Source: Pseudomonas furukawaii
GTDB taxonomy: Bacteria; Pseudomonadota; Gammaproteobacteria; Pseudomonadales; Pseudomonadaceae
NCBI RefSeq assembly: GCF_002355475.1
Contig: NZ_AP014862.1
Span: 6,076,001-6,140,000, forward strand
Reading direction: 5' to 3'
DNA: 64,000 nucleotides
The position numbers and the translations under genes are program-made. Numbering within the stretch: the stretch's first letter is position 1; each line of letters begins with the position of its first letter. This document shows positions 26,533-35,304 of this stretch, one piece after another. The notes under the pieces were generated by a model. It did no database searches. It was given only the letters and a program-made list of their open reading frames with translations, and had not been told where the DNA came from.

Positions 26533-27618
26533 TCAGGGCTTGGCGATCAGCGCTTCCACCGCGGCGATCTGGCGATCGAGGGTGGCGCGGTCGGCGCAGC
26601 GCAGGGTGGCGTGGCCCACCTTGCGGCCGGCCTTGAAGGCCTTGCCGTAGTGGTGCAGGTGGCAATCGGCGACGGCGATCACCTTGTCCACGGGCGGAAC
26701 CTCGCCGATGAAGTTCAGCATGGCGCTCTCGCCCACCTTGGCGGTGGGGCCCAGGGGCAGGCCGGCCACGGCGCGCAGGTGGTTCTCGAACTGGCTGCAC
26801 TCGGCGCCTTCGATGGTCCAGTGCCCGGAGTTGTGCACGCGCGGGGCGATCTCGTTGGCCTTCAGGCCACCGTCCACCTCGAAGAATTCGAAGGCCAGCA
26901 CGCCGACGTAGTCGAGCTCACGCAGCACGCGGCCGACATAGTCCTCGGCCAGGGCCTGCAGCGGGTGATCGGTGCTGGCGACGGACAGGCGCAGGATGCC
27001 GTTCTCGTGGGTGTTGTGGACCAGCGGGTAGAAGCGGGTCTCGCCGTCGCGGGCGCGCACCGCCACCAGGGAGACTTCGCCGGTGAAGGGCACGAAGCCT
27101 TCCAGGATGCAGGGCACGCTGCCCAGCTCGGCGAAGGCGCCGGCCACGTCCTCGGGCTTGCGCAGGACCTTCTGGCCCTTGCCGTCGTAGCCCAGGGTGC
27201 GGGTCTTCATCACCGCCGGCAGGCCGATGGCGGCCACGGCGGCATCCAGGTCGGCCTGGGACTGGATGTCGGCGAACTCGGGGGTGGGGATGCCCAGCGC
27301 CTTGAACATCGACTTCTCGAACCAGCGGTCACGGGCGATGCGCAGCGCCTCGGCGCTCGGATAGACCGGCACGAACTGGGAGAGGAAGGCCACGGTCTCG
27401 GCCGGCACGCTCTCGAACTCGAAGGTCACCAGGTCCACTTCATCGGCCAGCTGGCGCAGGTGGTCCTGGTCGCCGTAGTCGGCGCGGATGTGCTCGCCGA
27501 GCGCCTGGGCGCAGGCGTCCGGCGCGGGGTCGAGGAAGGCGAAGTTCATGCCCAGGGGAGTGCCCGCCAGGGCCATCATGCGGCCCAGCTGGCCGCCGCC
27601 GATTACGCCGATCTTCAT
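26533..27618 (-). CDS. purK: N5-carboxyaminoimidazole ribonucleotide synthase
   Basis: A 361-residue ATP-grasp enzyme that converts AIR, bicarbonate and ATP to N5-CAIR in purine synthesis. The N-terminus MKIGVIGGGQLGRMMALAG is the PurK hallmark. The ATP-binding loop is KTRTLGYDGKGQ, and the metal/phosphate region contains FEFFEVDGGLKANEIAPRVHNSG (split here for description: FEFFEVDG, then NEIAPRVHNSGHW). The ATG at 27618 is used; a GTG one codon earlier is possible. It lies three bases after the purE stop, so translation is coupled to purE, whose product uses N5-CAIR. Confidence 0.95.
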   Translation of the reverse strand: MKIGVIGGGQLGRMMALAGTPLGMNFAFLDPAPDACAQALGEHIRADYGDQDHLRQLADEVDLVTFEFESVPAETVAFLSQFVPVYPSAEALRIARDRWFEKSMFKALGIPTPEFADIQSQADLDAAVAAIGLPAVMKTRTLGYDGKGQKVLRKPEDVAGAFAELGSVPCILEGFVPFTGEVSLVAVRARDGETRFYPLVHNTHENGILRLSVASTDHPLQALAEDYVGRVLRELDYVGVLAFEFFEVDGGLKANEIAPRVHNSGHWTIEGAECSQFENHLRAVAGLPLGPTAKVGESAMLNFIGEVPPVDKVIAVADCHLHHYGKAFKAGRKVGHATLRCADRATLDRQIAAVEALIAKP

Positions 27619-27621
27619 CAC

Positions 27622-28113
27622 TCAGGCCTCACGGGGGTCCGGGTTGTCCAGAACGGTTTCGGTCTGGGTGCGGCGGAAGTCCTTCAGTGCCTCGTGGTAC
27701 TTCGGGTACTTGCCGCCGAGGATGCTGGCGGCCAGCAGGGCGGCGTTCACCGCGCCGGCCTTGCCGATGGCCAGGGTCGCGACCGGGATGCCGGCGGGCA
27801 TCTGCACGATGGACAGCAGCGAGTCCACGCCCGACAGCATGGAGGACTGCACCGGCACGCCCAGCACCGGCAGGTGGGTCTTGGCGGCGCACATGCCCGG
27901 CAGGTGGGCGGCCCCACCGGCTCCGGCGATGATCACCTCGATGCCGCGGCCTTCGGCCTCTTCGGCGTACTGGAACAACAGGTCCGGAGTGCGGTGGGCC
28001 GACACCACCTTCACTTCATGGGGGATGCCCAGCTTGTCCAGCATCTCGGCGGTGTGGCTGAGGGTGCTCCAGTCGGACTTGGAGCCCATGATCACGCCTA
28101 CCAGTGCGCTCAT
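27622..28113 (-). CDS. purE: N5-carboxyaminoimidazole ribonucleotide mutase
   Basis: A 163-residue class I PurE that rearranges N5-CAIR to CAIR. It has the substrate-binding [10 protein letters not shown] at the N-terminus, VSAHRTPD with the catalytic His, and [11 protein letters not shown]. It is first in the purE-purK operon. Confidence 0.95.
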   Translation of the reverse strand: MSALVGVIMGSKSDWSTLSHTAEMLDKLGIPHEVKVVSAHRTPDLLFQYAEEAEGRGIEVIIAGAGGAAHLPGMCAAKTHLPVLGVPVQSSMLSGVDSLLSIVQMPAGIPVATLAIGKAGAVNAALLAASILGGKYPKYHEALKDFRRTQTETVLDNPDPREA

Positions 28114-28158
28114 CGTTGTGCCTCGTCAAAGTGCGCCGGGTGGCGCGACCAAAAACCA

Positions 28159-28184
28159 ACAAGCCACGCAATGGCGTGGCTTGT
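28159..28184 (-). terminator. Perfect hairpin with T-rich tail upstream of purE
   Basis: ACAAGCCACGC, four-base loop, GCGTGGCTTGT: an 11-bp perfect stem followed on the minus strand by TGGTTTTTGG. It lies about 45 bases upstream of the purE start and about 195 bases after the LysR gene stop on the same strand. It could end the LysR transcript or act as an attenuator in the purEK leader. The sequence alone does not decide. Confidence 0.6.
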
Positions 28185-28379
28185 CTGCGATGTGGGCCGA
28201 GCTGCGGGGCGCGCTGCCGGCCGAAGGCCGCGCAGTATAACGCAAAGCCGCGCGGGGCGTGCATTTGCCATGACCGCTCGTCCAACGCCCGGGACGGTGC
28301 GGTGAAACGCTGCTCCAGGGCGAGAGCCCTTGTGTCGGGGCGGGCAGAATCCTTCGAGCGACCGGCGCCGCCCTCACCC

Positions 28380-29288
28380 TCAACCCTCCCCGCCGACCCC
28401 CGCCTCCAGCTTGCGCCAGAGCAGGCGGACCGCCGCCTTGCGCACCAGCGCGCAGCGGTACAGGCGAATCTCCAGCGGCACATGCCAGTGGCTGCCGCCG
28501 CAGACCACCAGGTCGCCCCGGGCCAGCTCCGACTGGGCACTGAAGTGCGGCACCCAGGCCACCCCCAAGCCCTGCAGCGCCATGTTCTTCAGGCTGTCGG
28601 CCATGGCCGTCTCGTACACCGTGGTGGCCCGCAGGGCGCGCTGGCGGATCAGGAGGTTCACCGAGCGCCCGAGGAAGGCGCCCGCGCTGTAGGCCAGCAG
28701 CGGCACGCTCTGCCCGCTATCGAGCTCGTACAGCGGCTTTCCCTCCGCGTCCACCGCGCACACCGGCAGCATCTCGGTACGGCCCAGGCTCATGGACGGG
28801 AAGATCTCCGGGTCCATCTGCAGCGCCGCGTCCGGGTCGTAGAAGGCCAGGATCAGGTCGCACGCGCCCTCCCGCAGGGAGTGCACCGCCTCCCCCACGT
28901 TGGTGGCGATCAGGCGGCTGGCGATGTTCAGGCCATCGGCGCGCAACCGCGCGATCCACTGCGGGAAGTAGCCCAGCGCCAGGGAGTGGGCGGCGGCGAA
29001 CTGCAGCACCTCGCCCTGCTGCCCCTCCAGGTGGTGCAGGTGGCGCACCACCTCCCCCAGCTGGTCCACCATGCTGCGCGCGGTCACCAGGAACAGCTGG
29101 CCGGACTCGGTGAGCTCGATCGGCGTGCGGGAGCGGTTCACCAGCGTCAGCCCCAGGGCCGCCTCCAGGCTGCGGATGCGCCGGCTGAAGGCCGGCTGGG
29201 TGACGAAACGCCGCTCGGCGGCCTGGGAAAAACTGCGGGTATTGGCCAGGGCGACGAAGTCCTCCAGCCATTTGGTTTCCAGGTTCAT
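28380..29288 (-). CDS. LysR-family regulator divergent from aspA
   Basis: A 302-residue regulator. The N-terminal winged helix has FVALANTRSFSQAAERRFVTQPAFSRRIRSLE (helix-turn-helix at about residues 18-40), and the effector-binding domain covers about 90-300. I start at MNLETKWLEDF, the normal LysR N-terminus, rather than 17 codons upstream. It is divergent from aspA, with a T-N11-A dyad (29359-29373) between them. Control of aspartase, and thus of aspartate/fumarate metabolism, is inferred from position only. P. aeruginosa has a LysR gene at the same locus. Confidence 0.87.
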   Translation of the reverse strand: MNLETKWLEDFVALANTRSFSQAAERRFVTQPAFSRRIRSLEAALGLTLVNRSRTPIELTESGQLFLVTARSMVDQLGEVVRHLHHLEGQQGEVLQFAAAHSLALGYFPQWIARLRADGLNIASRLIATNVGEAVHSLREGACDLILAFYDPDAALQMDPEIFPSMSLGRTEMLPVCAVDAEGKPLYELDSGQSVPLLAYSAGAFLGRSVNLLIRQRALRATTVYETAMADSLKNMALQGLGVAWVPHFSAQSELARGDLVVCGGSHWHVPLEIRLYRCALVRKAAVRLLWRKLEAGVGGEG

Positions 29289-29358
29289 CAGACAGGTCCG
29301 AAAGAATGCTCGATTTTGGTGCACACGCTTGCGACGCAACCCGCGTCACACGGACATT

Positions 29359-29373
29359 ATGCCGATTGTGCAT
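29359..29373. promoter_or_regulatory. LysR-type T-N11-A dyad between lysR and aspA
   Basis: ATGC-CGATTGT-GCAT: 4-bp arms around a 7-base centre with the T-N11-A geometry of LysR operators (T29360, A29372). It lies 71 bases before the LysR gene start and about 100 bases before aspA. A -10-like TAGATTATT follows at 29416 toward aspA. Confidence 0.45.
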
Positions 29374-29470
29374 GACCCAGCGAATAACAGCATTGGCCCA
29401 AAAACGGCCCCAGGCCTAGATTATTGGGCATCGCGGCACTGGCCGTGTTCTCCCAGAGATGAATCGCATC

Positions 29471-30895
<1,425 letters not shown>

Positions 30896-30935
30896 TCCGC
30901 ACAGTCTCACCAGGAGGGGCGCAGCCCCTCATTCC

Positions 30936-30967
30936 AAAGGATGGTCGCCAGACCATCCTTTTTTTTG
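30936..30967 (+). terminator. Intrinsic terminator of aspA
   Basis: AAGGATGGTC, four-base loop, GACCATCCTT, then a run of Ts: a 10-bp stem with a canonical T tail, about 40 bases after the aspA stop. Confidence 0.92.
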
Positions 30968-31032
30968 CTTGTGGATAACCGACGGACCACCGCAGCGGGC
31001 CGCCGGTCTCGTCCGACTGTGGATAACCCTCG

Positions 31033-31488
31033 CTAGCGCAGGTTCGCCACCTTCGGCAGCTCGGCATAGGGCACCCAGAGCCTCCCCTGCCACTCCAGCA
31101 CGCTGACCTGGGTTCCGTCGCCGCACAGCGAACGCCGCCTGGGTTGGGCCGAGTCGCCGCGGAACTCACTGCGCAGTGCCAGCACCACCTCGTGGGTGAG
31201 CCAGCGACGCAGGCTGCGGTGTTCGGGGTGGAAGTAGTAGATCAGCGCGGCGTAGAGCCCGGACTCGCTGATCAGCAGCCCCTGCTCCAGTTCGCCCTTG
31301 GCATCGCGAAACCAGGCCTGCTGGTACTGGTCGGGGTCCAGGTTGCTGCACACCCGCCCTTCCAGCACCTGGTTCATCAGCCGGCCCAGGTCGCGCGCGC
31401 AGAACCAGGCCTGATCGTCCAGCAGGAAGGCCCTTAACTGGCGGCGATGACGGATAAAGATGCGGGGATGGAGGATCGGCTCATTCAT
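31033..31488 (-). CDS. BRO-N domain protein, phage antirepressor-like
   Basis: A 151-residue protein. Residues 8-110 fit the BRO-N domain (RAFLLDDQAWFCARDLGRLM, then LLISESGLYAALIYYFHPEHRSLRRWLTHEV), the DNA-binding/antirepressor module of phage and baculovirus proteins. No second antirepressor domain (ANT/KilAC) follows; the short C-terminus has only a WVPYAEL-type segment. No other phage gene is nearby. The ATG lies inside the end of a 20-codon leader ORF (31481-31543), whose stop overlaps codons 2-3 of this gene, so translation is coupled. A folded RNA resembling P1/P7 C4 lies just upstream. Family function is to relieve repression; the target here is unknown. Confidence 0.75.
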   Translation of the reverse strand: MNEPILHPRIFIRHRRQLRAFLLDDQAWFCARDLGRLMNQVLEGRVCSNLDPDQYQQAWFRDAKGELEQGLLISESGLYAALIYYFHPEHRSLRRWLTHEVVLALRSEFRGDSAQPRRRSLCGDGTQVSVLEWQGRLWVPYAELPKVANLR

Positions 31489-31543
31489 GGCGAGCCCCCC
31501 AGTTGAAGTGCGAAGCGACGGAAGCCGGAAGTAACGAGTTCAT
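31481..31543 (-). CDS. 20-codon leader ORF coupled to the BRO-N gene
   Basis: ATG at 31543 with AGGA seven bases upstream opens a 20-residue frame (MNSLLPASVASHFNWGARHE) that stops at TGA 31483-31481. The BRO-N start codon lies at 31488-31486, inside this frame, so ribosomes finishing the leader can restart on the BRO-N gene. The position and coupling match the short icd frame before ant in phage P1. It is too short for homology to prove coding. Its Shine-Dalgarno region is complementary to part of the upstream structured RNA. Confidence 0.5.
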   Translation of the reverse strand: MNSLLPASVASHFNWGARHE

Positions 31544-31567
31544 GGATAAGTCCTGTGAGTTCGTTGA

Positions 31568-31594
31568 GTGACACCCCTGTTGAGAGGGTGGCCA
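31568..31594 (-). terminator. Hairpin between the C4-like RNA and the leader ORF
   Basis: CACCC (31572-31576) pairs with GGGTG (31586-31590) around a 9-base loop. It may mark the 3' end or a processing/termination point of the structured RNA. Confidence 0.35.
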
Positions 31595-31735
31595 GGCACT
31601 TCAACACCGCTCACAGACGGCCCGCAGTTTTCCTCCGTGAACGGAGTCTTGTATGGCTGCGCGCTACCCGGCCGAATCAGAACACCGCCAGGTTTACGGG
31701 GACGGCATACCGCTGTGAGAGGTGTGTTGAGCACC
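31595..31735 (-). ncRNA. C4-like antisense RNA candidate upstream of the BRO-N gene
   Basis: Minus-strand RNA with a closing helix TCAACAC/GTGTTGA (31730-31724 with 31607-31601). It continues as CTCACAGCGG with CCG(T)CTGTGAG (31719-31710 with 31620-31610), then GTATG/CATAC (31710-31706 with 31655-31651). Two inner hairpins are CCTGGC/GCCGGG (31692-31687 with 31672-31667) and CTCCG-TTCA-CGGAG (31646-31633). The 3' closing strand, with CTGTGAG then GTTGA, can pair instead with CTCACAG and TCAAC (31559-31553, 31567-31563) that flank the leader's Shine-Dalgarno. This two-patch complementarity is the known logic of P1/P7 C4 RNA. The family name is my inference from structure and context. Confidence 0.6.
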
Positions 31736-31935
31736 GGCGGCGACAGTAAGTCGGGAGCTGAACGCCAACAACGTGATCACAGCGAAATCGGATAATACGT
31801 CGCCGAACCGGCGCGTATCTCAATCGATCCTCATCCTTTTCTGTAGGAATTGGCGTAAGCAACGGAAGCCCGCATTCGGAAAGACGGCCACAGCACTAGC
31901 GAAATCTCTCAGTAGGGTGCGCCCCGCGCACCGCG
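31736..31935. other. Non-coding region between the C4-like RNA and the MocR gene
   Basis: This should hold the promoter of the minus-strand RNA/BRO-N unit. A -10-like TATTAT (about 31792-31797) occurs with only a poorly spaced TTGAGA upstream. Just after it lies a perfect palindrome GTGATCAC (31773-31780), a possible operator. The right end carries the dispersed palindrome GGTGCGC-CCC-GCGCACC (31916-31932), four bases past the MocR stop. No ORF is convincing. Confidence 0.45.
31916..31932. repeat. Copy of the GGTGCGC palindrome, after the MocR gene
   Basis: GGTGCGC-CCC-GCGCACC, the same 7-bp arms as at 5366-5382. It lies just past the stop of the minus-strand MocR gene, where it can act as a terminator hairpin. 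Confidence 0.5.
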
Positions 31936-33423
31936 CTACAAACGCCAGGCCCGCCGCAACACCCGCACCGCCTCGGCGATCTCCGCCTCGGGCACGGCGG
32001 CGAAGCCCAGCACCAGTCCCGCGCGGTTATCCACAGGCTCGGCGCTGTCCTCCAGCCAATAGCCGCTGAGCCCGTTCATTTCCACACCGGCAGCGCGGGC
32101 GGCGCTCACCAGCGCCTGTTCCCGCGCCAGGCCGTCGACACTTATGCACAGGTGCAACCCGGCCTCCACCGCCGGCATCGGCGCGCAGCCGGGTATCGTC
32201 TCGGGCCAGTGGGCCAGCAAGGCATCACGCCGGGCGCGGGCCGCCTGGCGCATGCGGCGGACGTGCCGCTGGAAGTGCCCGGCGGCGATGAACTCCGCCA
32301 TCACCGCCTGGGTGCCCACCTCGGAATGGCGGATATCCAGGGCGCGGCGCCGGGCGAAGGCCTCCGCCAGGCCCGCCGGCAAGACCAGGTAGCCCAGGCG
32401 CAGCGCGGGAAAGGCGATCTTGCAGAAGGTGCCGACATAGAGCACCCGCCCCTGCCGGTCCAGGGACGCCAGGGGCGCCAGGGGCACACCGCTGTAACGG
32501 TACTCGCCGTCGTAGTCGTCCTCGATGATCCAGCCGTCCTGGCGCTCGGCCCACTCCAGCAACTCCAGCCGACGCGCCAGGGACAGGGTCACGCCGGTGG
32601 GGTACTGGTGGGACGGCGTCAGGTACGCCAGCCGGCAATCTTCCAGGCGCGAGAGGGCGGCGCAATCCAGCCCCTCGTTATCCACAGGCACGCCGCTCAC
32701 CCGCGCGCCCGCCACCGCGAAGGCATGGCCGGCGGCGCGATAGCCGGGGTTTTCCACAGCCACGCGATCCCCCGGCTGCACCAGCAACTGGGCGCAGAGG
32801 CTGATGGCCTGCTGGGCGCCGCAGGTGATCACCACCTGCTCCGCGTCGCAGGTCAGGCCCCGGCTGCTGCGCAGGTAGGCGGCCACCAGCTCCCGCAGGC
32901 CACGATCCCCCGCCGGGTCGCCATAGCCCAGGCGCGCCAGGGACGGCTTGCGCCAGAAGCGTGCCGACAGCCGCGCCCAGGTCTCGAAGGGAAACAGGTC
33001 GAAGGCCGGCACCCCGATACGAAAGGCCCGGGGCGCGCCCTCCGGCGGCAGCGGCAGGTGGTGCCGATCCAGCCGCGCCAGAGCCGGCCCCGGCTTGGGC
33101 CCCAAGGGCACCGGCTGCGGGGTTGGCGGGCTTGTGGATAACTCCGCCACGTAGGTGCCATCGCCTACCCGGCCTTCCACGTAGCCCTCGGCATAGAGCT
33201 GGTCGAAGGCGCGGGTCACGGTATTGCGCGAGAGGCCGAGCAGCGCCGCCAGGTCGCGGCTGGCGGGCAGGCGTGTGCGGCTGGCCAGGCGGCCATCGAG
33301 GATGCGCTCGCGCAGGGCCTCGTAGAGCTGGCGGGAAAGGCCCTGGGCCGGGTCCAGGCGGATTCCGGACAGGTCGACGGGCAACGGCGGCGTGGGGGTC
33401 ATGTCGGCCTCGATTGGCTCCAT
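31936..33423 (-). CDS. MocR-type regulator (GntR-aminotransferase fusion)
   Basis: A 495-residue fusion. The N-terminal GntR winged helix (about residues 20-90) has LSRQLYEALRERILDGRL and LAALLGLSRNTVTRAFDQLYAEGYV. A class I aminotransferase-like domain (about 120-490) has the PLP lysine in GTFCKIAFPALRLGYLV and the PLP Asp/Tyr region IIEDDYDGEYRYSG. MocR regulators sense PLP-linked ligands and often control an adjacent gene. It is divergent from the PaiB-like gene, with TTGGAC-type sequence in the 77-base gap, so control of the paiB/GNAT cluster is likely but inferred. Confidence 0.9.
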   Translation of the reverse strand: MEPIEADMTPTPPLPVDLSGIRLDPAQGLSRQLYEALRERILDGRLASRTRLPASRDLAALLGLSRNTVTRAFDQLYAEGYVEGRVGDGTYVAELSTSPPTPQPVPLGPKPGPALARLDRHHLPLPPEGAPRAFRIGVPAFDLFPFETWARLSARFWRKPSLARLGYGDPAGDRGLRELVAAYLRSSRGLTCDAEQVVITCGAQQAISLCAQLLVQPGDRVAVENPGYRAAGHAFAVAGARVSGVPVDNEGLDCAALSRLEDCRLAYLTPSHQYPTGVTLSLARRLELLEWAERQDGWIIEDDYDGEYRYSGVPLAPLASLDRQGRVLYVGTFCKIAFPALRLGYLVLPAGLAEAFARRRALDIRHSEVGTQAVMAEFIAAGHFQRHVRRMRQAARARRDALLAHWPETIPGCAPMPAVEAGLHLCISVDGLAREQALVSAARAAGVEMNGLSGYWLEDSAEPVDNRAGLVLGFAAVPEAEIAEAVRVLRRAWRL

Positions 33424-33500
33424 TGAACTGGCGGGAAATGGATCTTACGCAAGTCCAATAGCCTGCCTAGCATGAAGCCATTCCGCCAGGAGAATCGACG

Positions 33501-34133
33501 ATGTACTGCCCCGCCGCCTTCCGCCAGGACGACCTGGCCCAGCTCCACGCCCAGATCGACGCCAGCGGCCTCGCCCTGCTCACCAGCGCCGGCGCCCAGG
33601 GTTTGATGGCCAGCCACCTGCCCCTGCTGCTGGTCCCCGGGGAGGGGGAGTTCGGCACCCTCTACGGCCACTTCGCCCGGGCCAACCCCCACTGGCGCGA
33701 CCTGGCCGAGGGCAGCGAGGCGCTGGTGGTGTTTTCCGGACCGGACGCCTACATCCACCCCGGCTGGTACCCGGCCAAGGCTGAGCACGGCAAGGTGGTG
33801 CCCACCTGGAACTACATCGCGGTACACGCCTGGGGCCAGGCCGAGGTGTTCGACGATCCCGAGCGCCTGCTGGCCCTGGTGCGCCGCCTCAGCGATCGCC
33901 ATGAAGCGCGCCAGGCCCGCCCCTGGTCGGTGGACGAGGCGCCGGCCGACTACCTGGCCGGCATGCTCCGCGCCATCGTCGGCTTCGCCTTGCCGATCCG
34001 CCGCCTGGAAGGCAAGTGGAAGCTCGGCCAGAACCGCTCCGCAGCCGACCAGGCCGGGGTGCGCGAAGGCCTTTCCACCTCCGCCGAACCCCGCGACCGC
34101 GAACTGGCCGCGCGCCTGACCCCGACCACCTGA
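33501..34133 (+). CDS. PaiB-like FMN-binding protein
   Basis: A 210-residue protein of the FMN-binding split-barrel superfamily, like Bacillus PaiB. It has LLVPGEGEFGTLYGHFARANPHW, then VVFSGPDAYIHPGWYP and VPTWNYIAVHAWG, the family's most conserved blocks, and ends with an R-(L)-EGKWKLGQNRS motif. It is associated with negative control or with removal of a small molecule; the biochemical role is unclear. The ATG has AGGAG upstream. It is followed at 16 bp by an acetyltransferase gene, recalling the paiA-paiB pairing. Confidence 0.88.
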   Translation: MYCPAAFRQDDLAQLHAQIDASGLALLTSAGAQGLMASHLPLLLVPGEGEFGTLYGHFARANPHWRDLAEGSEALVVFSGPDAYIHPGWYPAKAEHGKVVPTWNYIAVHAWGQAEVFDDPERLLALVRRLSDRHEARQARPWSVDEAPADYLAGMLRAIVGFALPIRRLEGKWKLGQNRSAADQAGVREGLSTSAEPRDRELAARLTPTT

Positions 34134-34149
34134 CCCACAAGGACGCCCC

Positions 34150-34593
34150 ATGAGCCTCGAGATCCGCCCCGTTTCCGCCGCCGACCATGCCGCCTGGCTG
34201 CCGCTGTGGCAGGGCTACCAGCGCTTCTACAAGACCGAGATCGCCGAGGCCACCAGCGCCATCACCTGGCGACGCTTCCTCGACCCGGCCGAACCCATGC
34301 ACGCCGCCCTGGCCTGGGACGGCGACCGCGCCGTGGGCCTGGTGCATTTCATCTACCACCGCAGCTGCTGGACCCTCGGCGACTACTGTTACCTGCAGGA
34401 CCTCTATGTGCAGGAAGGCCAGCGCGGGGGCGGCATCGGCCGTGGCCTGATCGAACATGTCTACGCCCGGGCCCGCGCCGATGGCGCCTCGCGGGTGCAC
34501 TGGCTGACCCACGAGACCAACACCGACGCCATGCAGCTCTATGACCGCATCGCCGACCGTTCCGGCTTCCTCCAGTACCGCAAACTGCTCTGA
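34150..34593 (+). CDS. GNAT family N-acetyltransferase
   Basis: A 147-residue single GNAT domain. The acetyl-CoA loop is VQEGQRGGGIGRGLIEHVY (Q/R-x-x-G-x-G/A pattern), preceded by the beta-4 strand YCYLQDLYV and followed by WLTHETNTDAMQLYDRI. The substrate is not predictable; the closest style is PaiA/Ard1-like small acetyltransferases acting on polyamines or peptide N-termini. It is co-directional with the paiB-like gene. Confidence 0.88.
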   Translation: MSLEIRPVSAADHAAWLPLWQGYQRFYKTEIAEATSAITWRRFLDPAEPMHAALAWDGDRAVGLVHFIYHRSCWTLGDYCYLQDLYVQEGQRGGGIGRGLIEHVYARARADGASRVHWLTHETNTDAMQLYDRIADRSGFLQYRKLL

Positions 34594-34603
34594 AGGCCTC
34601 CCC

Positions 34604-35278
34604 ATGACCGACCTCAGCCACTGGCAACCCCGCCCCACGCCGGACCACAGCCCGCTGCCCGGCCGCTTCGTGCGCCTGGAAGCCCTCGACCCCGCCCGCC
34701 ATGGCGACGACCTCTGGCAGGCCCTGCAGGGCCCCGGCCACGATGCGCGCCTCTGGGACTACCTGCCCTACGGTCCCTTCGCCGAGCGCACGCCCTTCGA
34801 GGCCTGGCTCGCCGCCAATGCCGCGAGCCGCGACCCGCTGTTCTACGCGGTGGTGGACCTGGCCAGCGGCCGCGCCACCGGGCTGCTCAGCTACCTGCGC
34901 ATCACGCCGAAGGACGGCGTCATCGAAATCGGCCACATCGCCTTCGGCCAGCCCATGCAGCGCACCCCCGGCTCCACCGAGGCGGTCTGGCTGCTGGCCC
35001 GGCACGCCTTCGACGACCTGGGCTACCGCCGCCTGGAATGGAAGTGCAACGCGGCCAACACCCGCTCCATGCGCGCCGCCGAGCGCCTGGGTTTCCGGTG
35101 CGAAGGGCTGTTCCGCCAGCACATGATCGTCAAGGGCGAGAACCGCGACACCGCCTGGTTCTCCATCATCGATGGCGAATGGCCCGGGGTTCGTGCCGGT
35201 TTCGAGCGCTGGCTGGCTGTGGATAACTTCGATGGCGAGGGACGCCAGAGGCAGAGCCTGGAAGCGCTGCGGGGTTGA
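34604..35278 (+). CDS. GNAT family N-acetyltransferase, RimJ/RimL-like
   Basis: A 224-residue GNAT protein of the RimJ/RimL type (Acetyltransf_3). Residues 18-40 carry LPGRFVRLEALDPARHGDDLW, and the acetyl-CoA site region has STEAVWLLARHAFDDLGYRRLEWKCNAANTRSMRAAERLGF (segments EAVWLLARHAF and NTRSMRAAERLGF). Such enzymes modify N-termini or small amines. The start MTDLSHWQP is 10 bases after the previous stop; a longer upstream frame would overlap it. It is the third gene of the paiB-GNAT-GNAT cluster. Confidence 0.88.
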   Translation: MTDLSHWQPRPTPDHSPLPGRFVRLEALDPARHGDDLWQALQGPGHDARLWDYLPYGPFAERTPFEAWLAANAASRDPLFYAVVDLASGRATGLLSYLRITPKDGVIEIGHIAFGQPMQRTPGSTEAVWLLARHAFDDLGYRRLEWKCNAANTRSMRAAERLGFRCEGLFRQHMIVKGENRDTAWFSIIDGEWPGVRAGFERWLAVDNFDGEGRQRQSLEALRG

Positions 35279-35304
35279 TGCACCGGGAGCCCCGGTGCCG
35301 CTCC

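Noticed and set aside
31540-31734. 64-codon minus-strand frame across the structured RNA region
   Set aside because: It covers both strands of the RNA helices, its sequence looks like translated hairpins, and the start lacks a Shine-Dalgarno. The RNA explanation is better.
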